Part shown: positions 24,778 to 33,020 of the stretch, piece by piece
Numbering within the stretch: the first letter of the stretch is position 1
How the letters are laid out: each line of letters opens with the position of its first letter
From: JADCGM01 sp943368345
GTDB taxonomy: Bacteria > Pseudomonadota > Alphaproteobacteria > Sphingomonadales > Sphingomonadaceae
DNA length: 37,844 nucleotides
Reading direction: 5' to 3'
NCBI GenBank assembly: GCA_943368345.1
Contig: CALRKY020000028.1
Span: 1 to 37,844, forward strand
Translations under genes and position numbers: made by a program
Notes under the pieces: generated by a model
Seen by the model: the letters and a program-made list of their open reading frames with translations, nothing else
Databases searched by the model: none
Told to the model about the DNA's origin: nothing

Positions 24778-25314
24778 TCAGCGGCTGGCGAAGCCGAAAC
24801 CGTCGTCAAAGATGAATCCATTCACCTGGCCGTACTCGGCGGTGCAGGTGAAGCGGGCGCTTTCCCGCCGCACGCCGTCATAGCCCGGGCGGCCACCGCT
24901 ATAGCCATCATCGGCCACTTCGACCCGGCCGGTAAAGCGGGTGTTACGACCGCTGTTGTCGACGGCACGGATTTCAACCACCCGGGCATTATCGCGGGTA
25001 TAGCGCTGGGCCTCCCGCTCGGCGGTGGCGGCGCAAGCAGTCAGGCCATTGTCGTCATTTTCATCGACGCCAAAAGCCTGCGGCGGTGGCGGCGGTGGCA
25101 GATCGGAACGCTCCGCCGCACGGTCGCGCTTGCTGGAGGAGGACGCAATCGCCGCAATCGTGCCGACGACCAACGCACCGGCCAGGAAATTGCCAAAGCC
25201 ACTGCTCCGGTGATGATGGCGGTGATAGTTACGGGCGGCGGCAGGCGCGGCCATTCCGATCACCAATGTGACGGCGGCCAGACTTCCCAAAATCACTCGT
25301 GTCAGATGACGCAT
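24778..25314 (-). CDS. exported basic protein of unknown function
   Basis: A 178-residue protein with a clear signal peptide (MRHLTRVILGSLAAVTLVIG, cleavage near PAAA). A His-rich stretch NYHRHHHRSSGFGNFLAGA follows, with a hydrophobic glycine-zipper-like helix LVVGTIAAIASSSS and then a run of six prolines. The C-terminal 90 residues form a small domain with two Cys residues (TACAATAEREAQRY and RFTCTAEYGQVNGF). Proteins of this layout are frequent in sphingomonads, but I know no assigned role. It precedes guaA on the same strand and is closed by a strong terminator. Confidence 0.85.
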   Translation of the reverse strand: MRHLTRVILGSLAAVTLVIGMAAPAAARNYHRHHHRSSGFGNFLAGALVVGTIAAIASSSSKRDRAAERSDLPPPPPPQAFGVDENDDNGLTACAATAEREAQRYTRDNARVVEIRAVDNSGRNTRFTGRVEVADDGYSGGRPGYDGVRRESARFTCTAEYGQVNGFIFDDGFGFASR

Positions 25315-25403
25315 GGCGCAAACTCCCTGTTCGGTCTGACCGGGGTTATCACCGAGTCGACTTGTATGGGCGATGAACCGCTGCCGCAGTCCCCGTTCAG
25401 CTT

Positions 25404-26051
25404 TCAGACTGCAGCCGATGCCCCCGGCATGGCCACACCAAACACCAAAACCCCGTCTTCGGGCTGACGGATCTCCAACGTCGCACCGGCATCATCGACC
25501 AGACACCGCACCAGATGGGCAGCCGCCGCCCGCGGGCTGAGATCGGCAGGATGGGTCCGCCCCTCCATCGCTGCCTGCAATTCGGCATCGAGCAGCAGGC
25601 GCGACCCTTCCGCCCGAACCACCAGATCGACACCCGCGCCGCGCCGGTCGGCCCCAACCTTCAGCAAGCCACCGCGCAGCAGCGCATCGCCTGCCGTCAT
25701 CGCCAGATTGAGCAGCAGCTTCACCGCGCTCTTGGGCAAGGCACCCATCGGCACCAGCCATTCAATGTCGACCCGCCGGTCCGCGAACAGCCCTTGGAGC
25801 GCCGACTGTGCATCCCGCATGTCAACATCATCGCCAAAGCCGCCCGCCGCACCAAAGGCCAACCGGAAGAATTTCAGCTTGTTGGAGGTTTGCCGCGCAC
25901 TGTCGGCCAGCAATTCCAGACAGCGGGCCTGCATCGCCGGGTCGGTTTCATCGGCGAGCAGCTCAACCCCGTTATACAGCGCCCCAACCGGACCAACCAG
26001 ATCATGGCACAGCCGGGAACAGAGCAGGCTGGCAAAATCGGTGCTGCTCAT
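25404..26051 (-). CDS. chpT: ChpT-like histidine phosphotransferase
   Basis: A 215-residue ChpT, the phosphotransferase that relays phosphate from the CckA hybrid kinase to CtrA and CpdR in the alphaproteobacterial cell-cycle pathway. The phosphorylatable His16 lies in SRLCHDLVGPVGALYNGVELL, the DHp-like first helix. The second half is a degenerate HATPase-like domain without ATP-binding motifs. Length is normal. Its ATG overlaps the stop of the cold-shock gene by 4 bp (ATGA), so translation is coupled. Such linkage to a small cold-shock gene is unusual to my knowledge. CckA and CtrA genes are not in the window. Confidence 0.88.
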   Translation of the reverse strand: MSSTDFASLLCSRLCHDLVGPVGALYNGVELLADETDPAMQARCLELLADSARQTSNKLKFFRLAFGAAGGFGDDVDMRDAQSALQGLFADRRVDIEWLVPMGALPKSAVKLLLNLAMTAGDALLRGGLLKVGADRRGAGVDLVVRAEGSRLLLDAELQAAMEGRTHPADLSPRAAAAHLVRCLVDDAGATLEIRQPEDGVLVFGVAMPGASAAV

Positions 26052-26269
26052 CCGCCAAGGCTTTCCATCACCCGCAGCCCCAGCGCCGACAGGCGACCAT
26101 CGGCTGTCTGGGTCAGTTCAAACTCCACCCGCTGCCCCTCGTCCAGATAGGCGATGCCGGACCGTTGGATTGCGGAAATATGGACGAACACGTCGCACGG
26201 GCCGGTGTCGGGCGTGATGAACCCGAACCCCTTTTTCCGATTGAACCACCGCACATTGCCCGTCGCCAT
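26048..26269 (-). CDS. cold-shock domain protein (CspA family)
   Basis: A 73-residue single cold-shock domain protein that binds single-stranded RNA or DNA. The RNP1 block KGFGFITPD and RNP2 block VFVHISAIQ are present. The usual KWFN is replaced by RWFNRKKGFGF. The C-terminal 20 residues (LTQTADGRLSALGLRVMESLGG) differ from CspA and may reflect fusion of the end to chpT translation: the last codon and stop overlap the chpT ATG. It is cotranscribed with chpT and may also be linked to the TIGR00266 gene 51 bp upstream. Confidence 0.9.
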   Translation of the reverse strand: MATGNVRWFNRKKGFGFITPDTGPCDVFVHISAIQRSGIAYLDEGQRVEFELTQTADGRLSALGLRVMESLGG

Positions 26270-26320
26270 GCGCCAAGGCTATGCGCGATCATCGCCGCCC
26301 TGTCGAGGTTGCCGCCGCAC

Positions 26321-27157
26321 CTACCTATTGCCGCCGATCAGGTCACCGAGCCCGCCAAGCACCGAGCCCTCGCCCCGGTTCTGCCCGCCCCGGCTGCCAG
26401 CCACCGCCATCATCCGCCCGGCCAGGCGCGAGAACGGCAGCGACTGGATCCAGACCTTCCCCGGCCCGGTCAACTGCGCAAAAAACAGCCCTTCGCCGCC
26501 GAACAAAACACTCCGAACCCCGCCAGCGGTGATCAAATCAAAGTCCACACTCGGCGTGTAGGCCGCCAGACAGCCCGTATCGACATGCAGTTGCTCACCC
26601 GCTGCCAATTCGCGCTCGACCACGGTGCCGCCCATCTGGACGAACACCCAGCCGTCCCCTTCCAGCTTCTGCATGATGAAACCCTCGCCGCCGAACAGGC
26701 CGGTCATCACCTTGCGCTGGAACTGCACCCCGATCGACACACCCTTGGCGGCGGCGAGGAAACTGTCCTTCTGGCAAATCAGCGTGCCGCCATAATCCGC
26801 CAGCCGCAGCGGCAGGATCGCCCCGGGTGTCGGCGAGGCAAAGGCCACCCGCGCCTTGCCAAGGCCCTGATGCGTGAACACCGTGGTGAACAGGCTTTCG
26901 CCAGTCAGCAGCCGCTTGCCCGCGCCGAGCAGCTTGCCCATGAACCCCTCGTCCCCGCCGCCGCTGGCATCCCCGAACACTGTGGTCATGCCGACACTGG
27001 CATCCTTCCAGACCAACGCGCCCGCCTCCGCCACCGCGCTTTCACCCGGATCAAGCTCGATCTCGACGAACTGCAGTTCCTGCCCCTTGATCTCGAAATC
27101 AACATCGTCGGCAAGGCCGGGGTTGCGATGATGCTGCCAGGGACTTGGGTTCGACAT
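26321..27157 (-). CDS. TIGR00266/AIM24-family protein
   Basis: A 278-residue protein of the TIGR00266 (AIM24-like) family, with a beta-rich fold. It reads VDFEIKGQELQFVEIELDPG at the start, followed by EAGALVWKDASVGM and the Gly-rich conserved stretches LFGGEGFIMQKLEG and LFGGEGLFFAQLTGPG. Cellular function is not established; relatives influence membrane or mitochondrial organisation in eukaryotes. The ATG at 27157 has GGAG about 9 bp upstream. It lies 19 bp downstream of the PDZ/GAF gene and is probably in the same transcript. Confidence 0.88.
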   Translation of the reverse strand: MSNPSPWQHHRNPGLADDVDFEIKGQELQFVEIELDPGESAVAEAGALVWKDASVGMTTVFGDASGGGDEGFMGKLLGAGKRLLTGESLFTTVFTHQGLGKARVAFASPTPGAILPLRLADYGGTLICQKDSFLAAAKGVSIGVQFQRKVMTGLFGGEGFIMQKLEGDGWVFVQMGGTVVERELAAGEQLHVDTGCLAAYTPSVDFDLITAGGVRSVLFGGEGLFFAQLTGPGKVWIQSLPFSRLAGRMMAVAGSRGGQNRGEGSVLGGLGDLIGGNR

Positions 27158-27176
27158 GAATAGACTCCGTTTAGGG

Positions 27177-28991
27177 TTAGCTTTTTACCGTCGCTGCTGC
27201 CGTCAAAATATCCGACAGATTCTGATTGCGCGCCTCCAGCCGGATAACAGTCTGTTCCAGATCACGCACGCGAATGGCTTGCAAATCCAGCCCGATTTGC
27301 TGGGTTGCCCAGCTGAGCACTTCGATCTCATCAGGACGGTAATCCTCGGCGGTTGGTTTTGGGCCGAGCAACACGAAACCCGCGAGCGCCGCTTGGTGCA
27401 TCATCGGCAGAGCGAGCGCGGCGTCCAGCTTTGAGCCAAGTTCGGCAGGAACCACCGCGCCTTGCTCGGCACGCATGGCGGCGAGGGCGGGATCGTCGGT
27501 GTCGATCGTGCTGCCCGCTGCGCTGGCATAGTGACCATCCGGCGTTCGGGAATAAAGTGAGGCAGTCGCCCCGCCCGAAAACCGCATCAGCTCTGCCACG
27601 AAATTACCCGCCAGCGCCTCCGGCTTCTCAACATGCGCCGCCGCCGTGACAAAGCGTTTGAGCGCCGTCTCGTTCACCTGCCACTTGTGAAAGAACAGCC
27701 GCTCGATGGCATGTTCGACGCTGTGATGGATGCGGTGGAAGATCAGGAACACGCCGACCGCCAGCCCCGCACTGATAAACACGCTGCCCTGCGTCCAAAC
27801 CTTGGGCAGCAGCGATTTGACGGCATATTCGGTGAGCCCGATGCCCACTAACAACACCGCGCTGACCGTGCCGTAAACCAGCGTCCGGTTCACCGCGAAG
27901 CCGAGGTCGAACAGCTTGTGGCGCAGCACCGCATAGGCGAGCAGGCCGGGGGCGACAATGCCCTGCATAACGGTATTGAAAGCGAAGAGGCCAAGACTGG
28001 TGTCTGTGCCGAACATCGTGTTGGTCTGCGCCCCGTCCCAAAAATTCAACAGGTTGGCAAATAGATAGGCTGACAAGGCAAAGACAATCAGAGCGATGCG
28101 ATTGCGCTCGGCTGCTGAACCCTTGCGCCAAGCCGCGGCCAGATAAAAGATGGCAACCGCTATGTTGATCGACTGCAACAAAGGGATGTAACCGGCACCG
28201 CCAGCCCAACTGATATAGTTGGTCAGCCAAAATCTATCCCAGCCGTAAATCGACAGGCTGACGAGACACAAGACGAACCAGATATTGAACAGTCGCCAAT
28301 GCCAGCGCGAAAGGGCCGCGCCCTGCTCTTCGAACATCCGAAACGCAAACGGAATGAGCATGGCCACAGCGGCGCCAAAAACAATAAGCAACCACCACAT
28401 AGGGGCGGCCAGCGCGAGATCGGATGCCCAGGCTGGCAGAGCCGCCCCGCCACGTCCAATCGCCACAAGCGCGGCACCCAGCAACATCGCCGTGACGTTG
28501 CCCCAACCGCGCCACAATACGAAGCATCCCACCAGCATCGATATGACGATCGCGAGCAAGGTCGCCACGCGTAGGCCATTGCTTAGCGCCTGTTCATGAC
28601 CCTCGGGCAGTGCCTCGACGATGATATGATGCTCTGATCGCACACCATCGCGATCCAGCGTAAAGTTGACCCTTTCTCCCACCACGGGTAGCGGCAAATA
28701 TTGGTAGGCGGGATCGGTTCGCACATAATCGCCGTTGCGGATTCCGGCTTTGGCATAGGGACCGTCGGGGTCCACTTCGACCATCCTGCCAAAACCGGCC
28801 GGTGCGGCGGGATCGGGAAGCGCTCTGCCGGCACCAAGAGCGACTTCGCCAAACAACCCGGCGCGATATGCGGCAGTATCGACCATAGTCGTCATGCGAT
28901 TGCCGATGATCAGCACCAGCAGCGCGATCAGCAGCACCTGCTGCCAGCGCGGCCAGGTCAAGCGGTTGGCGTCACTTCGGTCGTCAGACAT
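27177..28991 (-). CDS. membrane sensor-like protein: PDZ-like, multi-helix and GAF domains, no kinase
   Basis: A 604-residue protein with a first helix (residues 16-35), then a periplasmic PDZ-like segment (RMVEVDPDGPYAKAGIRNGDYV, about 70-95). About eight membrane helices follow (roughly 145-400), including YAVLRHKLFDLGFAVNRTLVYG, a block found in histidine kinases. After HHSVEHAIERLFFHKWQVNE comes a GAF-type domain (about 440-580), but there is no HisKA or HATPase domain. The end is a short coiled-coil-like helix (EQTVIRLEARNQNLSDIL). The chain looks like a complete receptor lacking its output module. The ATG at 28991 follows GGGGAGG. The TIGR00266 gene starts 19 bp downstream. Ligand and partner unknown. 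Confidence 0.75.
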   Translation of the reverse strand: MSDDRSDANRLTWPRWQQVLLIALLVLIIGNRMTTMVDTAAYRAGLFGEVALGAGRALPDPAAPAGFGRMVEVDPDGPYAKAGIRNGDYVRTDPAYQYLPLPVVGERVNFTLDRDGVRSEHHIIVEALPEGHEQALSNGLRVATLLAIVISMLVGCFVLWRGWGNVTAMLLGAALVAIGRGGAALPAWASDLALAAPMWWLLIVFGAAVAMLIPFAFRMFEEQGAALSRWHWRLFNIWFVLCLVSLSIYGWDRFWLTNYISWAGGAGYIPLLQSINIAVAIFYLAAAWRKGSAAERNRIALIVFALSAYLFANLLNFWDGAQTNTMFGTDTSLGLFAFNTVMQGIVAPGLLAYAVLRHKLFDLGFAVNRTLVYGTVSAVLLVGIGLTEYAVKSLLPKVWTQGSVFISAGLAVGVFLIFHRIHHSVEHAIERLFFHKWQVNETALKRFVTAAAHVEKPEALAGNFVAELMRFSGGATASLYSRTPDGHYASAAGSTIDTDDPALAAMRAEQGAVVPAELGSKLDAALALPMMHQAALAGFVLLGPKPTAEDYRPDEIEVLSWATQQIGLDLQAIRVRDLEQTVIRLEARNQNLSDILTAAATVKS

Positions 28992-29039
28992 ACGCCTCCC
29001 CGCAACACCATCCGCCACCACCTGTTTGCCTAGGAGTGT

Positions 29040-29060
29040 CGCGCCCTGTCAACGGGCGCG
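29040..29060. other. hairpin after the tgt stop codon
   Basis: A perfect 7-bp stem (CGCGCCC with GGGCGCG) with loop TGTCAAC lies directly next to the tgt stop codon. No T-tract follows, so it might stabilise the mRNA 3' end or terminate weakly. Confidence 0.4.
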
Positions 29061-30200
29061 CTATGTGTCGGCCTGTCCCCGGTACCGCATCACCCAATCG
29101 CGCGCGAACCCGTCCAGCCGCCCCTCGGCAATCGCTACACGAAGCCCCGCCATCAGTTGCTGATAAAACCAGATATTATGCTCGGTCATCAGCATCGCGC
29201 CGAGGATTTCCTCCGACTTGATCAAGTGGTGCAAATAGGCCCGGCTCCACTGCGCGCACACCGGGCAGCTGCAGTCCACGTCGAGCGGCGCGGCATCATC
29301 CTTGTGGCGGGCATTCTTGATATTAATGGGGCCGTCATGGCTGAAGGCCTGCCCGTTCCGCCCCGACCGCGTCGGCAGCACGCAGTCGAACATGTCGATG
29401 CCGCGCTGCACCGCCCCGACAATGTCATCGGGCTTGCCGACCCCCATCAGGTAACGCGGCTTGTCGGCGGGCAGCATCGCGGGCGCAAAGTCCAGCACGC
29501 CAAACATCGCCGCCTGCCCCTCCCCCACCGCCAGCCCGCCAACCGCATAACCGTCAAACCCGATGTCGATCAGCTTGTCCGCCGACACCCTCCGCAAATC
29601 CTCGGCCATCGAACCCTGCTGGATGCCGAACAGCGCTGACCGCTCGGCATGGGCTGCCCCGCTGTCAAACCCGTCCCGCGACCGCTTTGCCCAGCGCATC
29701 GACCGCTCCATCGAGGCGGCCGCCGCGTCGCGCGTCGCCGGGAACGGGGTGCATTCATCAAAGGTCATCACAATGTCCGACCCCAGCCGCCGCTGGATTT
29801 CCATCGACCGTTCCGGCGTCAGAAGATGCCGCGAGCCATCCAGATGCGAGGCAAAGGCCACCCCCTCCTCGCTCTTCTTGGTCAATTCGCTCAGCGACAT
29901 CACCTGGTAACCGCCAGAATCCGTCAGGATCGGCCGCTCCCAGCCCATGAACTGGTGCAAGCCCCCCAGCCGCTCAACCCGCTCATCCCCGGGCCGCAGC
30001 ATCAGGTGATAGGTATTGCCAAGGATGATATCCGCCCCGCTGGCCCGCACCTCCGCCGGCCGCATCGCCTTCACCGTCCCCGCCGTCCCCACCGGCATGA
30101 ACGCCGGCGTCCGGATCTCCCCCCGCCGCATCCGGATGACGCCAGTCCGCGCCGCGCCGTCAGTAGCGTGGATATCAAAGGTAAAGCGGGGGGCAGTCAT
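29061..30200 (-). CDS. tgt: queuine tRNA-ribosyltransferase
   Basis: A 379-residue tRNA-guanine transglycosylase, which exchanges the wobble guanine of Asn, Asp, His and Tyr tRNAs for the queuosine precursor preQ1. The conserved Asp94 is in TDSGGYQVMSL and the nucleophile Asp272 in MFDCVLPTRSGRNGQAF. GIQQGS and GGLAVGEG are substrate-binding loops. The zinc site is CSCPVCAQWSRAYLHHLI. Length is normal. The DUF192 gene lies 80 bp upstream on the same strand. Confidence 0.97.
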   Translation of the reverse strand: MTAPRFTFDIHATDGAARTGVIRMRRGEIRTPAFMPVGTAGTVKAMRPAEVRASGADIILGNTYHLMLRPGDERVERLGGLHQFMGWERPILTDSGGYQVMSLSELTKKSEEGVAFASHLDGSRHLLTPERSMEIQRRLGSDIVMTFDECTPFPATRDAAAASMERSMRWAKRSRDGFDSGAAHAERSALFGIQQGSMAEDLRRVSADKLIDIGFDGYAVGGLAVGEGQAAMFGVLDFAPAMLPADKPRYLMGVGKPDDIVGAVQRGIDMFDCVLPTRSGRNGQAFSHDGPINIKNARHKDDAAPLDVDCSCPVCAQWSRAYLHHLIKSEEILGAMLMTEHNIWFYQQLMAGLRVAIAEGRLDGFARDWVMRYRGQADT

Positions 30201-30280
30201 CGGGAGACGCTTTAGCGAGGCCGCCCGGTCCGCGCCAGTAACCCCACTCCCTCCTCGTCCTGACAGGGAGAGGGGCAGTC

Positions 30281-30766
30281 CTAAAACCCGCCCTCGACCT
30301 TATCTCCCGGTTCAAGGCCGATCCGTGCTGCCTCCCCGGCGTTCAGTTCCAGCACCGCTGCCGCCGGGCCGCTGGAATAGAGTTGGGCGCGGGATTTGGG
30401 TTCGCCTTGCACGATATTCAGCACCTTGCCGTCGGGCGCGATGAAGATGAGGTCGAGCGGCAACAGGGTGTTTTCCATCCAGAAGGAGGCAAAGCGCGGC
30501 GGCTTTAACGGGAAGATCATGCCGGTGCCCTGCGGCATTTTGGTGCGAAACATCATGCCTTTGGCTTGCTGCGCCTCGGTCGCGGCGACCTCAACGCGGT
30601 ACTGACGCGGTTTGCCGCCGGAGGGCTTGACGGTGACGGTGGTGATGGCGAGACCCGCCTCCGACACTTGCGCGGCGCGGACCCCGGCCTCGGCGCACCC
30701 GGCGGTGCCCAGCAGGACCACGGCCGCAACCACGGCCAGCACCGGTGAGCGGCGGCGGAACACCAT
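30281..30766 (-). CDS. DUF192-family lipoprotein
   Basis: A 161-residue DUF192 protein with a lipoprotein signal (VVLLGTAGCAEAG, Cys about residue 24). The domain shows EAQQAKGMMFRTKMP, FWMENTLLPLDLIFI and VLELNAGEAARIGLEPGD, all usual family blocks. Function is unknown, although DUF192 proteins occur widely and are often exported. Its ATG overlaps the stop codon of the double cold-shock gene by one base (TAATG), so the two are translationally linked, and tgt follows. Confidence 0.88.
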   Translation of the reverse strand: MVFRRRSPVLAVVAAVVLLGTAGCAEAGVRAAQVSEAGLAITTVTVKPSGGKPRQYRVEVAATEAQQAKGMMFRTKMPQGTGMIFPLKPPRFASFWMENTLLPLDLIFIAPDGKVLNIVQGEPKSRAQLYSSGPAAAVLELNAGEAARIGLEPGDKVEGGF

Positions 30767-31323
30767 TACACAACCTCGATGACGACGGCCAATGGACCCT
30801 TCTGCCCCGGGGCGATGCGGGCCCGCAAGGCCTGACCCGGCATCAATTCAACCAGTCCGGCCCGGCGCACCGTTTCCATATGCACGAAAATATCGGCCCC
30901 ATCCGGGGTGCGCGATACAAAGCCATAGCCTTTCAGCCGGTTGAACCATTTGACGCTAACCGGCTCAAACTCCCCGGCGCTGTCGATCATGTCGAGCGGG
31001 TCATTGCGGCTGGCGGCACGCTGCAACGCCGCCTCCGGATCGGGTCCGATTGCGGTGGTCAGATCAAGGTCGAGGATTTTGCGCGCCTGACGGCCCCGGT
31101 CGCGTTGAACGGCAAGACAGGTGACCATCGCCCCTTCGGGCAGGGTCCGGCGCCCGACATCCCGCAGCACGGTGAAATGGACGAGCACGTCGCTGCTGCC
31201 ATCATCCGGCACGATGAAGCCATAGCCGCGCACCGCGTCAAACCATTTGACCGCGCCGCACACCTGTACGTCGTCGGCTCCCCCATTTTCGTCGTCGCGC
31301 TTAAGCAACGCGTGCTCTGGCAT
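30766..31323 (-). CDS. double cold-shock domain protein
   Basis: A 185-residue protein with two cold-shock domains, about residues 22-85 (VKWFDAVRGYGFIVPDD, VLVHFTVL) and 118-182 (VKWFNRLKGYGFVSRTPDG, IFVHMETV). Such tandem proteins are typical of alphaproteobacteria (CspC/CspD of Caulobacter), where they act in stationary phase or cold. Here the RNP1 aromatic residues are kept as GYGF in both domains. The ATG at 31323 has GGGAGG four bases upstream; the reading to 31344 is less likely. It begins the minus-strand gene run and is divergent from coxG. Confidence 0.93.
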   Translation of the reverse strand: MPEHALLKRDDENGGADDVQVCGAVKWFDAVRGYGFIVPDDGSSDVLVHFTVLRDVGRRTLPEGAMVTCLAVQRDRGRQARKILDLDLTTAIGPDPEAALQRAASRNDPLDMIDSAGEFEPVSVKWFNRLKGYGFVSRTPDGADIFVHMETVRRAGLVELMPGQALRARIAPGQKGPLAVVIEVV

Positions 31324-31382
31324 AGTGCCTCCCACGCAACCCATGTTGTTACCCCAGCCCCTTCGCTATCACATTCGTTCAT

Positions 31383-31392
31383 TTTCGCGAAA
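31383..31392. promoter_or_regulatory. palindrome TTTCGCGAAA between csp and coxG
   Basis: A perfect 10-bp dyad in the 186-bp divergent region, 60 bp upstream of the double cold-shock gene and 118 bp upstream of coxG. Function as a regulator site is a guess. Confidence 0.25.
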
Positions 31393-31509
31393 GAAAACTA
31401 TTACAGTCAGGCTCAAGGTTGACGACGGGGTAAATGTGCGCCGTCATTGCGACCCGTAACCGCTGGATGTTAAAGGCGGATGTTGAGGCCAGATGTCAAA
31501 GGATGCGCC

Positions 31510-32094
31510 ATGGACTTGAAAGGTGAAACGCAGATCGCGGCCCCGCGGGAGGCGGTTTGGGCAGCGCTCAATGATCCGGACGTGCTGGCCCGCTGCATCG
31601 ACGGGGTGGAAAGCCTGACAAGGGACGGGGAGAATCGCTTTCAGGGCAAGCTGAACGCCAAGGTCGGCCCGGTGCGTGCCACTTTCACAGGAGCTGTGAC
31701 ACTCGAAAATCTTGATCCGCCGAATGGCTATACGCTGGTCGGCGAAGGCAAGGGCGGTGTTGCCGGGTTCGCCAAGGGTTCGGCAGTCGTCAGCCTGAGC
31801 GAGGCGACGGCGGCGGATGGCACGTCCGCCACGCTGCTGACCTACCACGCCAAATCAACGGTCGGCGGCAAACTGGCGCAGCTTGGCGCGCGGCTGATTG
31901 AGGGGACCGCCAAGGCCTATGCTGAAAGCTTTTTCGCCAAGCTGAAGCTCGAGCTCGAAGGCCCGCCACCGGTTGCCGCGAGCGTGGAAGCGGACGAAAC
32001 GCCGGAAGGCGGTGGCTTGTCCCCGATGACCTGGGGCCTGCTCATCACCGCCATCACGGCAGCCCTGGTGATCGCGCTTTTGATGATGTCGTGA
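31510..32094 (+). CDS. coxG: CoxG-family SRPBCC protein with C-terminal membrane anchor
   Basis: A 194-residue CoxG (CO dehydrogenase subunit G) protein. The START/SRPBCC-type fold begins MDLKGETQIAAPREAVWAAL, followed by the family block DPDVLARCIDGVESL and, near residue 100, the conserved YTLVGEGKGGVAGFAKG. A C-terminal hydrophobic helix (MTWGLLITAITAALVIALLM) anchors the protein to the membrane. Family members attach molybdenum hydroxylases such as CO dehydrogenase to the membrane. The ATG at 31510 has AAGGA upstream. The xdhC-type gene overlaps its stop (GTGA), so the three following genes form an operon. Confidence 0.9.
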   Translation: MDLKGETQIAAPREAVWAALNDPDVLARCIDGVESLTRDGENRFQGKLNAKVGPVRATFTGAVTLENLDPPNGYTLVGEGKGGVAGFAKGSAVVSLSEATAADGTSATLLTYHAKSTVGGKLAQLGARLIEGTAKAYAESFFAKLKLELEGPPPVAASVEADETPEGGGLSPMTWGLLITAITAALVIALLMMS

Positions 32095-33017
32095 GCGATG
32101 AGCTTGATCATATCCTGACCACGGCGCGCGACTGGCATGCCGCCGGGCACCGCGTTTCGCTGGCCACTGTCATCGACACCTGGGGGTCAGCCCCGCGCCG
32201 CAAGGGGGCGCATCTGGTGGTGCGCGCCGATGGCCTGTTCGAAGGTTCGGTCAGCGGCGGCTGTGTGGAGGGTGATGTGGTCACTGCCGCCGTCGACCTG
32301 CTGCCGCATGGCGGTTTCGTCCGGCTCGACTACGGGGTTGCCGACGCGCAGGCGTGGGAGGTTGGCCTCGCCTGTGGTGGCCGGATTTCAGTGCTGGCGC
32401 AAAGCCTTGACGAACAGCATTTTCCGCCAGAGCTGATCGACATCATCCTCGTGGCCCGACGGGCGGGAACCCGCACCACCCTTGCCACCAATTTGTCGAC
32501 AGGTCGGACCACCGAACAGGACAGCGGCGACTTTGTGACGGTCTATGAACCGCCGTTGCGGCTGGCGATTGTCGGGGCTGTCCATATCGCGCAGGCGCTG
32601 GTCCCGCTGGCGGTTGCGCTGGGCTATGACGTCCGCATTGTCGATCCGCGGGGGATGTTTGCCGCCGCCGAGCGGTTTGCCGGGCTGGCCGTCGATCCGC
32701 GCTGGCCGGATGAGGCGCTGGCCGACTGGGGCCTCGGCGGCGCCAGTGCCGTTGTCACCCTGACCCACGACCCGAAACTTGATGATCCGGCGCTGATCGC
32801 CGCGCTATATTCCCCCGCCTTTTACATCGGCGCGCTCGGCTCCCGCAAAACCCACGCGGCCCGGCTCGACCGGCTCCGCGCCCTCGGCTTTGACGATGCC
32901 GCGCTGGCCCGGGTCCATGGCCCTGCCGGTCTCGACATCGGCGCGGCCAATCCACCCGAAATCGCCCTGTCGGTCGCCGCCCAGATGGTCGCCGCCTGGC
33001 GGCAGGCGCGTGGCTGA
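32091..33017 (+). CDS. XdhC/CoxI-family maturation factor
   Basis: A 308-residue XdhC/CoxI protein, which inserts the sulfurated molybdenum cofactor into xanthine dehydrogenase- or CO dehydrogenase-type enzymes. The N-terminal domain has TWGSAPRRKGAHLVV and SVSGGCVEGDVV; the C-terminal Rossmann-like domain has GAVHIAQALVPLA and VTLTHDPKLDDPAL, then YIGALGSRKTHAARLDRL. The start is a GTG at 32091, overlapping the coxG stop codon by 4 bp. The cytidylyltransferase fusion begins 3 bp after its stop. No molybdenum hydroxylase gene is in the window. Confidence 0.93.
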   Translation: MSDELDHILTTARDWHAAGHRVSLATVIDTWGSAPRRKGAHLVVRADGLFEGSVSGGCVEGDVVTAAVDLLPHGGFVRLDYGVADAQAWEVGLACGGRISVLAQSLDEQHFPPELIDIILVARRAGTRTTLATNLSTGRTTEQDSGDFVTVYEPPLRLAIVGAVHIAQALVPLAVALGYDVRIVDPRGMFAAAERFAGLAVDPRWPDEALADWGLGGASAVVTLTHDPKLDDPALIAALYSPAFYIGALGSRKTHAARLDRLRALGFDDAALARVHGPAGLDIGAANPPEIALSVAAQMVAAWRQARG

Positions 33018-33020
33018 GCG

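Noticed and set aside
25808..27163. 451-codon open frame on the plus strand
   Set aside because: Antisense to chpT, the cold-shock and TIGR00266 genes; Pro/Arg/Gln-rich without recognisable domain.
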